DNA of 33,648 bases from CAYUET01 sp964443875 (GCA_964443875.1 CAYUET010000028.1:1-33648); one strand, 5' to 3'; counted from the first letter of the stretch, positions 17,128 through 25,757 are shown. The notes: generated by a model not told the origin, from the sequence alone. Numbers and translations are program-made.

Positions 17128-18407
17128 TGTTTCACCTCTATGATTGCAACGATTAATTCCGCTTCAGAAACAACTTCATTTTTAACCCGAATGCAACCAT
17201 GTACTGTTCCAATAGACTTTCGGAATTTACCAAATTTCATATCGATAATAAGCTGATCTCCGGGAACGATTGTCTTTCTGAACCGGGCCTTTTCAACTCC
17301 GGCTAAAATAGCCATCTTATTCTCGATGGCGTTGTTAAATAAATACCCTACTCCTACAACCTGGGCCATGGCTTCAATCTGAAGCACCCCCGGCATCAGT
17401 GCCTGAACAGGGAAATGACCATTAAAAAATTCCTCATTAACCGTGACGTTTTTTATGCCCACGCACCCTTCCCGGGTGATGTTAACAATCCGGTCGACGA
17501 GCAGAAAGGGATAACGGTGAGGAAGCAATTTTTTAATCTGCTCACTGTTTAATTCAACCGGTTTCTGGTTGACCCGAAGATATTTCTCATAAAGCATCTG
17601 AGCAAGCTTTACATTGGATGAATGTCCTGATTTTGCCGCAACAATATGCCCTTCCAGACGTATTCCCAAAAGATAGAGGTCTCCGATAATATCCAGCATT
17701 TTATGACGGGCAAATTCATTCTCAAAACGCAGACCTTCTTTGCTGAGAATCGCTTCATCCCCGATAACCACCGCATTATCGAGAGATCCTCCCTGAATCA
17801 GCCCTTTATCCATCAGGTATTTTACCTCATGATAAAAACAGAAGGTCCGGCAAGATGAAATCTCTTTGACAAAAGACTCTTTATCAATATCCAGGCTATA
17901 GTACTGCGTGTTAACAACCGGATGATTATAAGCCAGGGTATAGGTGACTTTAAAGCCCTCATAGGGAAGCACAGTCAGAAATGCATCGCCCTCAGTAATG
18001 GTTATCGGTTCCGTAACCTTAAAAATAGTAGAATCAGCCTCTTGTTCCACCACACCGGCTTCCTTAAGGATATTTACAAAAGGATCTGAAGAACCGTCAC
18101 CCACAGGGGGTTCATCCGCATCCAGTTCAATGGATAAATTGGTAATCCCGAATGCCCATAAAGCCGCCATTACATGTTCAACGGTATGAATTCTGACCAT
18201 GGCATTTCCAAGAATCGTTCCGCGCGCTGTTTCCACAACACTTTCAATACCGGCCTTTACTTCAGGCTTACCCGGAAGATCGACCCTGATAAATTTTATT
18301 CCGCTGTTGATAGGGGCCGGGCAGAACACCATGGTTGTTTTGGACCCCGTATGAACACCGATTCCAGATATTTCAGCTCTTTTTTTGATTGTACATTGTT
18401 TTTTCAT
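17124..18407 (-). CDS. lpxC/fabZ: Bifunctional UDP-3-O-acyl-GlcNAc deacetylase / 3-hydroxyacyl-ACP dehydratase (LpxC-FabZ fusion)
   Basis: 427 residues. Residues 1 to about 275 are LpxC: TVEHVMAAL holds Glu77 and zinc ligand His78, ARHKMLDIIGDLYLLG supplies ligands His235 and Asp239, and KSGHSSN holds His262. Residues about 285-427 are a complete FabZ hot-dog domain: LLPHRYPFLLVDRI, NGHFPVQALMPGVLQIEAMAQ with catalytic His331 and Glu345. The linker is about 10 residues, with no stop or frameshift, so this is a true fusion. One polypeptide thus commits lipid A precursor and makes unsaturated acyl chains for fatty acid synthesis, which compete for 3-hydroxyacyl-ACP. Start overlaps lpxD by 4 nt, stop overlaps lpxA by 4 nt. 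Confidence 0.96.
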   Translation of the reverse strand: MKKQCTIKKRAEISGIGVHTGSKTTMVFCPAPINSGIKFIRVDLPGKPEVKAGIESVVETARGTILGNAMVRIHTVEHVMAALWAFGITNLSIELDADEPPVGDGSSDPFVNILKEAGVVEQEADSTIFKVTEPITITEGDAFLTVLPYEGFKVTYTLAYNHPVVNTQYYSLDIDKESFVKEISSCRTFCFYHEVKYLMDKGLIQGGSLDNAVVIGDEAILSKEGLRFENEFARHKMLDIIGDLYLLGIRLEGHIVAAKSGHSSNVKLAQMLYEKYLRVNQKPVELNSEQIKKLLPHRYPFLLVDRIVNITREGCVGIKNVTVNEEFFNGHFPVQALMPGVLQIEAMAQVVGVGYLFNNAIENKMAILAGVEKARFRKTIVPGDQLIIDMKFGKFRKSIGTVHGCIRVKNEVVSEAELIVAIIEVKQ

Positions 18408-19465
18408 TTATCTGCCAACTTTGAGGTTTTATTTTCCAATTCCATAATTTTATTTTCCAATTCCGACACTTTTTTTATCAATTCCGGAACATGAAAAAGA
18501 CTTACTGTCGTTTTTTTAAATTTATTATGCTCACAAGCCGGAAACCCTGAAACCATCTTACCGGCCTCGGTATCTTTCGTAACACCCGATTTGCTTGTCG
18601 CTATCACATTATCGCCAATTTTTATATGTCCGTTGATTCCAGCCTGTCCGGCAACAATCACTCCTTTACCAAGAACACAGCTGCCGGCAAGCCCACATTG
18701 CCCAAGAAGCATGCAATTTTCTCCGACTTCCACGTTATGAGCAATATGAACCAGGTTGTCGATTTTTGTCCCTCTCCTGATCCAGGTTTTATCTGACCGG
18801 GCTCTGTCTATTCCAACATTGGCTCCAATTTCAACGTCATCCTCCACAACAACAGTTCCCACCTGAAAGATCTTTTTAGGGATTCCATTGGGCACTGGTT
18901 CAAAACCAAAGCCATCTGAACCTATTACCGTACCGCTATGTATGATAACTCTTTTCCCAATACTCACCCTATCCAGAATAGAAACATTGGGATAAATCCT
19001 GCAGTCAGATCCGATTTTAGCCTCACGGCCTATGTATGTTCCTGACTGAATGACTGTATTATCACCGATGGAAGCATTATCCTCTATCACGGCAAAAGGC
19101 TGTATTGTTAAATTTTTTCCCAAATGAACATTTTTTCCAATAAAAGCTTTATCGGATATTCCAGGGGAAAAAGGCTTATCCAGCTCAGAAATGAATAATC
19201 CAACCACTGTATTAAAAGCACTTGTGGCGTTGGTAACACGAATTATTGTTTTTTTAATATCCGTACATTCTGCGGCATGATCAAGAAGAATGGCCGAGGC
19301 ATTTGTCTCATTCAAAAAAGACTCATATTTCTTTCGGGTTAAAAAAGTAATATGCCCTTTTTGCGCCTCTTTAATTCCTGAAGCCCCCGTAATTATTTCA
19401 TCTGCATTGCCCTCGACAGTACCTTTAACAAGAGCTGCAATTTCTGCCACTGTTTTAGAAATCAT
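18404..19465 (-). CDS. lpxD: UDP-3-O-acylglucosamine N-acyltransferase
   Basis: 353 residues. N-terminal uridine-binding domain (about 1-100; TGASGIKEAQKGHITFL), hexapeptide-repeat beta helix (about 105-300) with IHSGTVIGSDGFGFEP and DNLVHIAHNVEVGENC (catalytic-type His in AHN), then a C-terminal helix. It adds the second 3-hydroxyacyl chain to the 2-amino group after LpxC. The C-terminal tail is a charged coiled-coil-like stretch with a duplicated heptad (ELENK twice). The ATG at 19465 is preceded by AAGGG at a longish 10-nt spacing and lies 19 nt after skp. Its stop overlaps the next start by 4 nt. Confidence 0.95.
   Translation of the reverse strand: MISKTVAEIAALVKGTVEGNADEIITGASGIKEAQKGHITFLTRKKYESFLNETNASAILLDHAAECTDIKKTIIRVTNATSAFNTVVGLFISELDKPFSPGISDKAFIGKNVHLGKNLTIQPFAVIEDNASIGDNTVIQSGTYIGREAKIGSDCRIYPNVSILDRVSIGKRVIIHSGTVIGSDGFGFEPVPNGIPKKIFQVGTVVVEDDVEIGANVGIDRARSDKTWIRRGTKIDNLVHIAHNVEVGENCMLLGQCGLAGSCVLGKGVIVAGQAGINGHIKIGDNVIATSKSGVTKDTEAGKMVSGFPACEHNKFKKTTVSLFHVPELIKKVSELENKIMELENKTSKLADK
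18427..18464. repeat. 17-nt direct repeat, 21-nt period, in the lpxD 3' end
   Basis: TTTTATTTTCCAATTCC occurs at 18427-18443 and exactly again at 18448-18464. The 21-nt period equals seven codons, so on the coding strand it duplicates one heptad (the ELENK unit) of the LpxD C-terminal helix. Confidence 0.85.
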
Positions 19466-19484
19466 GAATGAATACCCTTAAACT

Positions 19485-20018
19485 TTATTTTTTCTGCTTA
19501 AGGATTTCTGATTTTTTGGTATCATCATTAACGATTTGAATAATCTGTTCAGTCAAATCTAAAGCGGATTCTTTATAAAATAAAGCCTTATCATCAAGGA
19601 TTAATGAAAATTTTTCAATTTTTCCCTTTGCTGCTATAATCTGTCTGATTTCATCTGTAATCTTCTGAAAAAGCACATTACGTTCATCCAGTAATTCTTT
19701 TTTCGAATCATCCGTATAATCTCTTAAGGCTCTCAGTTTCTCCATAATTTCTTTTTCTGCTTTTCTTTTAGCATCATCGGAAAGAATTTCTGCTTCAGCC
19801 TTGAGTTTATTGATTTCTTCAATCATCGTCTGAGCGGCTTTTTCCTTTTCCTCTTTTACTCTCTGAAGCTTTTGATTTTCATCACGGGTTCTTTTATAAG
19901 AATTAAAAACTTTCTCAAAATCCACAAAACCGATTTTCTGATTTTCTGCATAAATTGAAGTAGAAAAAATCATAACTAACATCACTAAAATTACTTTCAC
20001 GAAATTAAATCTTCTCAT
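19485..20018 (-). CDS. skp: Periplasmic outer-membrane-protein chaperone Skp/OmpH
   Basis: 177 residues: signal peptide about 1-24 (basic MRRFNFVK, hydrophobic core, cleavage after YA), then KIGFVDFEKVFNSY, which is the family start of the mature protein, and a long Lys/Glu-rich coiled coil (about 45-115) forming the tentacles. Skp trimers hold unfolded outer-membrane proteins on the way to BamA, which is encoded just upstream. ATG at 20018 has CGGAG 7 nt upstream. The 151-bp gap to bamA is the largest in the long chain of genes; it is very AT-rich, has a small hairpin (TCCAT-loop-ATGGA at 20033-20046) and could hold a secondary promoter, but no convincing hexamer pair is seen. Confidence 0.92.
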   Translation of the reverse strand: MRRFNFVKVILVMLVMIFSTSIYAENQKIGFVDFEKVFNSYKRTRDENQKLQRVKEEKEKAAQTMIEEINKLKAEAEILSDDAKRKAEKEIMEKLRALRDYTDDSKKELLDERNVLFQKITDEIRQIIAAKGKIEKFSLILDDKALFYKESALDLTEQIIQIVNDDTKKSEILKQKK

Positions 20019-20169
20019 TTTTTTACTCCGTTTCCATTCGTATGGATGTTTTTAACATAAGTCGCCAAATTATCATCATTTTATTAATGATACAAAACAA
20101 AAAATCAATAATCCTGCATTTATATTCAAAAAAAACTATAATCAATTTAAATGCAAAAATTTAACAATA

Positions 20170-22467
20170 CTAAAATCTATGACCTATATCAAAGGTAAAT
20201 TTTCCGCCTTCCCCGTCATGATACTCATCCGTTTCCAGAGGCCATGCATAATCAAAACGAAGAGGGATTCTCTGATCGATCAAAATACGAGCACCCAATC
20301 CTATCGAAGTATTGATAATACCTAAATCAATATCATCTGATTCAGCGTAAAGATTTCCAAAATCGTAAAAAACTGCAGTTCTGAACTGTTCCATCAAAGG
20401 AATGACATATTCCATAGTTCCGTAATACATAAATTTTCCACCGACAGGATCATCCATTTCATCATGAGGCCCTATGTCTCTATAATCATACCCGCGAACT
20501 GACCATGCTCCACCCAGAAAAAAACGGTCAAAAATCGGAACATCATCACTCCTTCCAAATTCTTCAACCATCCCTGCTTTTAAAGAAAAAATGAACACAT
20601 TGTTGAAAATAGGATTATAATAAAGATCAGACGCCAAAACAGTCCTATAGTAATCGATGTCTCCCCCGACTCCAGCCACTTCAGTATCAAAACTCAACCG
20701 GGACCCCTGAGTTGCATTAAAATAATTATCTCTCACATCACGGACAAGACTCAATCCCACCTTCCCCACATTCCGTTCCCCCTCCTGAGACTTTAAATAC
20801 GCGGAGGCATCATCATCAACATTGCGGATATCGACATTCTCAAAGGAATAACGTACCTCTGCCCTGGAATATTTGAATACCGGCTTAGCCAACCTGAGGA
20901 CAATACCTCTGCGGTCTTCGCTGTAATCAGAGCTGTCATAATCTCTGGAAGAAGTAAAAATCTTCGAACCAAAAAGCAATTTTTTGTCCATGAACCAGGG
21001 TTCGGTAAAATCAAAAGAAAACTCTTCTTTGGTCTCTCCAAATTCTGATCTGAATTTCAATTTCTGACCATCCCCGGTAAAGGAAGGGTAGTTGAAAATA
21101 TCAAAGTTACTTTGAGTCACTTCAAAAAATCCAATCAGGTGATCAACAGAACTGTATCCGGCCCCAAAACTTAATTCCCCTGTTTTGTCTTCCTCAACTT
21201 CAATCAGAAGATCCCTGACTTTACGGGTATGGGTAGGGTCAGGATAAATATCTACCGTCTTGAAAATCGCCAGGTTTTCAAGACGTTTCTTTGCAATTTC
21301 CATTTCTACCCCGTTAAATTTTTCTCCGGGCTTTAAATTCAATTCCCTGCGTACAACAATATCTTTCGTTTTATCATTCCCCGTTACTAAAATTTTATCA
21401 ATAAAAACCTCTTCATTTTCTTCTATCGTATATTTAATGTTCATCACCTGATTATCCGTGGAAGAAACAACGGTATTCGGTGCAATTCTGGCATCAATAT
21501 AGCCGTTTTTATAATAAACATTCTGGATGGCCTTATGATCATGCTGCAGATTATCCGGAAGAAAAATCTCTCCGGGTTTCAAGGAATTTCTTTTCTGTAA
21601 TTCTTCACTGGAATACTTTTTATTGCCTTCCATTTCTATTGTTCCAACCTTATACGGATGGCCTTCTGAAATTTCAACGTCAATAATCACTCTTGAATTA
21701 TCTTTGATAAAAGTCTCCTTGACTCCCAATACTTTGATATCCACATACCCGCTCTGGTAATAAAAAGCACGTATGCGATCCAGGTCCTCCATAAACTTTG
21801 CCCGCTCATAAATCCCGCTGTTATACCAGCGGTTCCGTTTGGTTTTCATAACCTTAAGAACTTTCTTCTCTTTGATCTGGTTCGCACCGAGAATATTGAT
21901 TCTTTTTATCCTGATTTTTTTACCTTCAGTGATATTGAAGGTAACATCTGCCATTCTTTTATCTTCCGACATTTCAATGGAGTAATCGACGGATATCTGC
22001 TTATAGCCTTTCTTCTCATAAAATTCCTTTACTTTGCTTACATCGCTCGAAAGAATACTTTCATTCAGAAATTCATCCTCTTTGCAGACAATCTGCTTTC
22101 TAAGGATTTTTGTCTTGATTTTCGCATTTCCCCGAAAAATAATCCGGTCCACAATGGGTTTTTCAACCACTTGAAAAATTATCTGGAAATTACCCGGATC
22201 TTCAACAAGACGCACATCGACTTTTGAAAAATAATTCAGCTGATAAAGGGCCTTGATATCATTATTCACATCAATGCGGCTGAATTTTTTACCTTTCTGA
22301 GTACGCAATTGATTTTTAATCAGAGTGGAATTAACAAACTGATTTCCTGAAATTTCAACATCACTGATAACAGGCATCTCCTCTTCCCCCGTATAGACAG
22401 GGCTTAACAAGCTAAAGATCAATATTACAATAAAAGTCTTTCCCAGCATTTTTTTCAGCATTTTCAT
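20170..22467 (-). CDS. bamA: Outer membrane protein assembly factor BamA
   Basis: 765 residues. A signal peptide (about 1-26) is followed by five POTRA domains (about 32-430, first one beginning PVISDVEISGNQFV) and a 16-strand barrel domain ending in Phe (TFDIGHRF). The barrel has the conserved loop-6 motif VRGYDYRD (Arg658-Gly-Tyr). BamA inserts beta-barrel proteins into the outer membrane and is essential. Two in-frame ATGs, at 22467 and 22461, share the AGGTGGAG ribosome-binding site; the second has better spacing (7 nt), so the start may be two codons later without changing the signal peptide. Only 11 nt separate it from dnaB. Confidence 0.96.
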   Translation of the reverse strand: MKMLKKMLGKTFIVILIFSLLSPVYTGEEEMPVISDVEISGNQFVNSTLIKNQLRTQKGKKFSRIDVNNDIKALYQLNYFSKVDVRLVEDPGNFQIIFQVVEKPIVDRIIFRGNAKIKTKILRKQIVCKEDEFLNESILSSDVSKVKEFYEKKGYKQISVDYSIEMSEDKRMADVTFNITEGKKIRIKRINILGANQIKEKKVLKVMKTKRNRWYNSGIYERAKFMEDLDRIRAFYYQSGYVDIKVLGVKETFIKDNSRVIIDVEISEGHPYKVGTIEMEGNKKYSSEELQKRNSLKPGEIFLPDNLQHDHKAIQNVYYKNGYIDARIAPNTVVSSTDNQVMNIKYTIEENEEVFIDKILVTGNDKTKDIVVRRELNLKPGEKFNGVEMEIAKKRLENLAIFKTVDIYPDPTHTRKVRDLLIEVEEDKTGELSFGAGYSSVDHLIGFFEVTQSNFDIFNYPSFTGDGQKLKFRSEFGETKEEFSFDFTEPWFMDKKLLFGSKIFTSSRDYDSSDYSEDRRGIVLRLAKPVFKYSRAEVRYSFENVDIRNVDDDASAYLKSQEGERNVGKVGLSLVRDVRDNYFNATQGSRLSFDTEVAGVGGDIDYYRTVLASDLYYNPIFNNVFIFSLKAGMVEEFGRSDDVPIFDRFFLGGAWSVRGYDYRDIGPHDEMDDPVGGKFMYYGTMEYVIPLMEQFRTAVFYDFGNLYAESDDIDLGIINTSIGLGARILIDQRIPLRFDYAWPLETDEYHDGEGGKFTFDIGHRF

Positions 22468-22478
22468 TCTCCACCTGT

Positions 22479-23825
22479 TTATTCTCGGGTTTCTAAATCT
22501 CCAAATCGTGTATATTCATTACTCCACTGAAGCCTGATATCTCCTGTGGGACCATTCCTTTGCTTGGCAATACATAAATCGGCCGTTCCTGGGTCATCAG
22601 AAGGATCATAATATTCCTTCCTGTATAACATCAACACCACATCCGCATCCTGCTCTATGGCTCCGGATTCACGCAAATCTGAAAGCATGGGCTTATGATC
22701 TTTTCTTGTTTCCACCAGCCGGTTCAGCTGAGAAAGAATAATTACAGGAACATTCAATTCACGGGCAATCTCTTTTACAGAACGGGAAATTTCCGATATT
22801 TCCTGCTGACGTCCTTCCTTTCCGGAAGGCGAAGTGATTAACTGAAGATAGTCTATCACAATAAGCTGGCAATCTGTTCTGGCTTTTAAACGCCTGGCTT
22901 TTCCGCGCAGTTCCATAATGGAAATACCTGGTGTATCATCGATATAAATAGGGGATTCTGAAAGCCTTCCTGCGGCAAATTTCAATTCTTCAAAATCAGC
23001 CGGAGAAGCAAATCCACTTCGCAATCTTTGAGCGCTCACTCTGGCATTGGAACACAAAAGACGGAAAACCAGCTGTTCCTTTGACATTTCCAGACTAAAA
23101 ATCCCAACGGATTTCTTGGTTCTCACTGCAGCATGTTCAGCAATATTCAAAGCCAGTGCGGTCTTTCCCATGGAAGGACGCGCCGCTAAAACAATCATAT
23201 CGGACGGCTGCAGCCCGTTTGTTTTTTTATCCAGATCCATAAAACCTGTTTCAATTCCAGTGAGCACATCATGAGAGTTCATCATCTGTTCAGCTTTTTC
23301 AAAACCGCTTTTAATCAGCTCACTGATGCAGATAAAATCTCTCTGAACTTTTTTCTGTGCAATCTCGAATATTTTCTTTTCTGCCAGATCAACCAGCTCA
23401 GATATTTCTGCAGTTGATTTGAAGCAGTCATCAATAATTGTCGTCGTTGTGTTGATTAAGCTTCTTAAAACTGCTTTTTCACTGACAATGGAAATATGAT
23501 GTTCCAGATGAGCGGTTGAAGGAACATAGTTGACAATATGGGATACATATTCAGGGCCGCCCGCTGATTCCAGCTTTCCCAAACGTGATAATTTTTCAAC
23601 GAGTGTTATAAGATCTCCAGGAAGATTTTCTTCAAAGAGAGCCATTAATGCTATAAAAATCTCTCGGTGTTCAAGTTTATAAAAACTTTCCGGAGTTAAT
23701 TTCTGGATGCCTGTAGAACAGGCATCCAGAGTTAAAGACATGGCACTGAGTATACTTTTCTCAGCATCAATATTGTGAGGAATATTTCTTTTTTGGTTTG
23801 AAGTTACAACTTCAACATCAATCAT
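22479..23825 (-). CDS. dnaB: Replicative DNA helicase DnaB
   Basis: 448 residues. N-terminal primase-interacting domain (IPHNIDAEKSILSAMS, about 14-115), linker, and a RecA-like C-terminal domain with Walker A AARPSMGKTA (ARPSMGKT at 215-222), Walker B region LIVIDYLQL (about 322-330), SQLNR, LSDLRESGAIEQDADVV and the Arg-finger segment KQRNGPTG. It unwinds DNA at the replication fork as a hexamer. No intein or insertion interrupts it. The ATG at 23825 overlaps the rplI stop by 4 nt. The order rplI-dnaB is widespread in bacteria; continuation into bamA is less so. Confidence 0.97.
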   Translation of the reverse strand: MIDVEVVTSNQKRNIPHNIDAEKSILSAMSLTLDACSTGIQKLTPESFYKLEHREIFIALMALFEENLPGDLITLVEKLSRLGKLESAGGPEYVSHIVNYVPSTAHLEHHISIVSEKAVLRSLINTTTTIIDDCFKSTAEISELVDLAEKKIFEIAQKKVQRDFICISELIKSGFEKAEQMMNSHDVLTGIETGFMDLDKKTNGLQPSDMIVLAARPSMGKTALALNIAEHAAVRTKKSVGIFSLEMSKEQLVFRLLCSNARVSAQRLRSGFASPADFEELKFAAGRLSESPIYIDDTPGISIMELRGKARRLKARTDCQLIVIDYLQLITSPSGKEGRQQEISEISRSVKEIARELNVPVIILSQLNRLVETRKDHKPMLSDLRESGAIEQDADVVLMLYRKEYYDPSDDPGTADLCIAKQRNGPTGDIRLQWSNEYTRFGDLETRE

Positions 23826-24295
23826 GATTTCTCGGCTTCAACACTTTCAGCAGCCTCACGAATCACCCATACTTTGATATCTGTGGTCACAAGGGCGTGC
23901 AGTTTCAAAGTAACGGTATATACCCCCAAAAATTTAAGATGCTCATCCAGGGCAATGAGTTTTTTGTCCAGATCAAATCCTTTATCCTTTAAGGCGTCCG
24001 CTATTTCTTTGGAAGATACGGAACCGAACAATTTCCCGTCTTCACTGGCTTTAACCTCAATATTCACACTGATGCCTTCCAGCTTGGATGCAAGTACTTT
24101 TGCCTCTTCCTGTTCCTTAAGTTCCTGTTCACGGATAGTCTTGATTCTCTTTTCTACAGCTGCAACATTGTGTTTGGTAGCAACAACAGCCAGTCCCTGA
24201 GGTAAGAGATAATTTCTGGCATACCCATCGGAGACCTTTACAACGGTCCCGATAAGTCCTAATTTCGGTACTGTTTTTTCCAATATGACTTCCAC
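23822..24295 (-). CDS. rplI: 50S ribosomal protein L9
   Basis: 157 residues. N-terminal domain with MEVILEKTVPKLGLIGTVV, GYARNYLLPQGLA and then the long exposed helix (about 40-75), followed by the C-terminal rRNA-binding domain (DGKLFGSVSSKEIADAL). The start codon is GTG at 24295, supported by AGGAG 7 nt upstream. It lies 41 nt after rpsR. The C-terminus after VWVIREA is extended by a few acidic residues. Confidence 0.97.
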   Translation of the reverse strand: MEVILEKTVPKLGLIGTVVKVSDGYARNYLLPQGLAVVATKHNVAAVEKRIKTIREQELKEQEEAKVLASKLEGISVNIEVKASEDGKLFGSVSSKEIADALKDKGFDLDKKLIALDEHLKFLGVYTVTLKLHALVTTDIKVWVIREAAESVEAEKS

Positions 24296-24336
24296 GGCAA
24301 TTCTCCTAAGATTTTTTGTTTTTTTCAGTTGGCTTG

Positions 24337-24573
24337 TTATTCACCGATATACGGTAACAAGGCCATGATACGGGCAAGCTTGATCGCCCTTGTCAGCTGT
24401 CTTTGATGCTTTGCGCAATTACCGGTTATTTTTCTGCCGATAATTTTTCCACGCTCCGTAACATATTTACTGATACGGCTTAAATCTTTGTAGTCAATGC
24501 CTTTGACAAGATTGGCACAAAACTTACATTTTTTCTTACGGATGATCTTTTTTTTCTTTTTCTTTTCAATCAT
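24337..24573 (-). CDS. rpsR: 30S ribosomal protein S18, zinc-ligand (C+) form
   Basis: 78 residues beginning with a Lys-rich tail. CKFC near residue 16 and CAKH near 53 would provide three Cys and one His, the pattern of zinc-binding (C+) S18 forms; many bacteria have lost these residues. IDYKDLSRISKYVTERGKI and TGNCAKHQRQLTRAIKLAR are diagnostic. ATG at 24573 has AAGGAAAACC immediately upstream. It lies 40 nt after ssb in the normal rpsF-ssb-rpsR order. Confidence 0.97.
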   Translation of the reverse strand: MIEKKKKKKIIRKKKCKFCANLVKGIDYKDLSRISKYVTERGKIIGRKITGNCAKHQRQLTRAIKLARIMALLPYIGE

Positions 24574-24613
24574 GGTTTTCCTTTTCTCCTTCTATAATGA
24601 TATGCCCTTAAAC

Positions 24614-25057
24614 TTAAAAGGGAATATCTTCTTCCTCAACGTGATTATTCTCATGAGAAGCCCGTTCCGGGCTGTTCTCCAGTTCGTAGGAACCGGTATC
24701 TGCAGCATGTTCATTCATTCCTGCTTTACCGGTGCCAAGAAATTGTATCCTTTGCGCTAAAATCTTTAAACGGGATCTTTTTTCGCCTTCTTTGGTTTCC
24801 CAATTATCCATCTGAAGACGTCCTTCCACCAGAATAGGGGATCCCTTTGTCAAATAATTCTTGGCCGACTCCGCCTGTTTGCCCCAGACCACTACATGAA
24901 TAAATACGGTTTCTTCTTTTTTTTCACCTGTTTTGGTCAAAAAATAATTATTAATCGCCAAGTCCAGACCACCCACGGGCTGACCAGCCGGCGTATACCG
25001 CAATTCCGGGTCACGGGTCAAATTACCTGCCACAAGCACTTTATTCAAACTAACCAT
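24614..25057 (-). CDS. ssb: Single-stranded DNA-binding protein
   Basis: 147 residues. OB-fold domain (about 1-108): LNKVLVAGNLTRDPELRYTPAG, HVVVWGKQAESAKNYLTKG, VEGRLQMDNWETKEGEKR. A short low-complexity linker ends in the acidic tip EEEDIPF, which recruits replication and repair partners. ATG at 25057 with AAGG 8 nt upstream, 14 nt after rpsF. The linker (about 30 residues) is short for the family. Confidence 0.97.
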   Translation of the reverse strand: MVSLNKVLVAGNLTRDPELRYTPAGQPVGGLDLAINNYFLTKTGEKKEETVFIHVVVWGKQAESAKNYLTKGSPILVEGRLQMDNWETKEGEKRSRLKILAQRIQFLGTGKAGMNEHAADTGSYELENSPERASHENNHVEEEDIPF

Positions 25058-25071
25058 TCACTCTGCCTTAA

Positions 25072-25383
25072 TTATTCTCTGATTTCATTTGTGGAATACT
25101 TTTCTTTTGTCAGAATATTGGCTCTCAGAACATTGACGTTCATTCGAACTCTCTGCAAAAGCTTCGCCACCACATCCGGCTTACTCACAAAATTAATCAG
25201 AATATAAATTCCATCGTTCATTTTTTTAATCGGATAAGCGAGCTTCCTTTTCCCAATCTGTTTGGCTTCAAGAATTTCCCCCAATTGCTTTACGATTTCG
25301 TTTTTAACAAAATCGACTTCCTTCTCAAGCTGTTCCCCTTCTAAAACAGGAGATAAAATAAACATTCCTTCATATGAACCCAC
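25072..25383 (-). CDS. rpsF: 30S ribosomal protein S6
   Basis: 103 residues: YEGMFILSPVL, KRKLAYPIKKMNDGIYILINF and ANILTKEKY are typical of S6. The start is GTG at 25383, with strong AAGGAG 8 nt upstream; the next in-frame ATG is 6 codons in and would cut the first beta strand. First gene of the long chain that runs to msbA. I see no obvious S6:S18 autoregulatory leader (a stem with CCG bulge) in the short predicted leader. Confidence 0.96.
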   Translation of the reverse strand: MGSYEGMFILSPVLEGEQLEKEVDFVKNEIVKQLGEILEAKQIGKRKLAYPIKKMNDGIYILINFVSKPDVVAKLLQRVRMNVNVLRANILTKEKYSTNEIRE

Positions 25384-25415
25384 AGTTTTGACTCCTTTAT
25401 CTATGATTAAAACAC

Positions 25416-25450
25416 TCTAAATATATTTAGAAAAATGGGCTGTAAAGTAA
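25416..25450 (-). promoter_or_regulatory. Candidate rpsF promoter with palindromic operator over the -10 region
   Basis: On the minus strand TTTACA (about 25441-25446) is followed after 15 nt by TATATT, five of six matches each, though the spacing is short. TCTAAATATATTTAGA (25416-25431) is a perfect 16-bp palindrome covering this -10 element and lies 33 nt before the GTG start. A repressor or nucleoid protein bound there would block transcription of the whole chain. AT-richness makes chance palindromes more likely, so the call is cautious. Confidence 0.35.
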
Positions 25451-25470
25451 CAATATTTTTAAAGATATTG
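25451..25470. repeat. 20-bp near-perfect palindrome upstream of rpsF
   Basis: CAATATTTTTAAAGATATTG pairs at nine of ten positions with its own reverse complement. Its centre is 37 bp from that of the 16-bp palindrome, and it sits just upstream of the candidate -35 element. Confidence 0.5.
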
Positions 25471-25757
25471 CAAGTTTTTTTTTATGAAACATATTATTAG
25501 AGATTGCAATCTTGTTTTAAAAAATTTGCAGCTGTTTGAATTCCCATCTTAAAAATTTCAAACAATCCTTTTAATCTACTTTAACGAAAGGTGGTCATCT
25601 ATACACACTTTGCAAAAAATACGCCATAAAAAATTATCCCTTTTGAAGTTATTTGCAAGGGCTCTGTAAACTGACTTTTTGATTATTTTTTAGATACCTG
25701 CTCCCCTGCTGAAAAAACACATCAAAAAATTGAAATACCCCGATAGAAAAAAGAATT

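Larger units (their letters stand above)
25384..25757. other. 374-bp intergenic region upstream of rpsF
   Basis: The longest stretch here without a gene. It is very AT-rich. On the rpsF side it contains a candidate promoter and two palindromes (25416-25431 and 25451-25470). Further right is an 8-bp inverted repeat (TGTTTGAA at 25533-25540 and TTCAAACA at 25557-25564). No RNA gene is recognised. A 22-codon reading frame at 25484-25552 on the plus strand lacks a ribosome-binding site. No clear terminator for the gene ending at 25758 was found. Confidence 0.6.

Noticed and set aside
25484..25552. 22-codon plus-strand frame in the gap upstream of rpsF
   Set aside because: Preceded by a T-run without ribosome-binding site; nothing distinguishes it from chance in AT-rich DNA.
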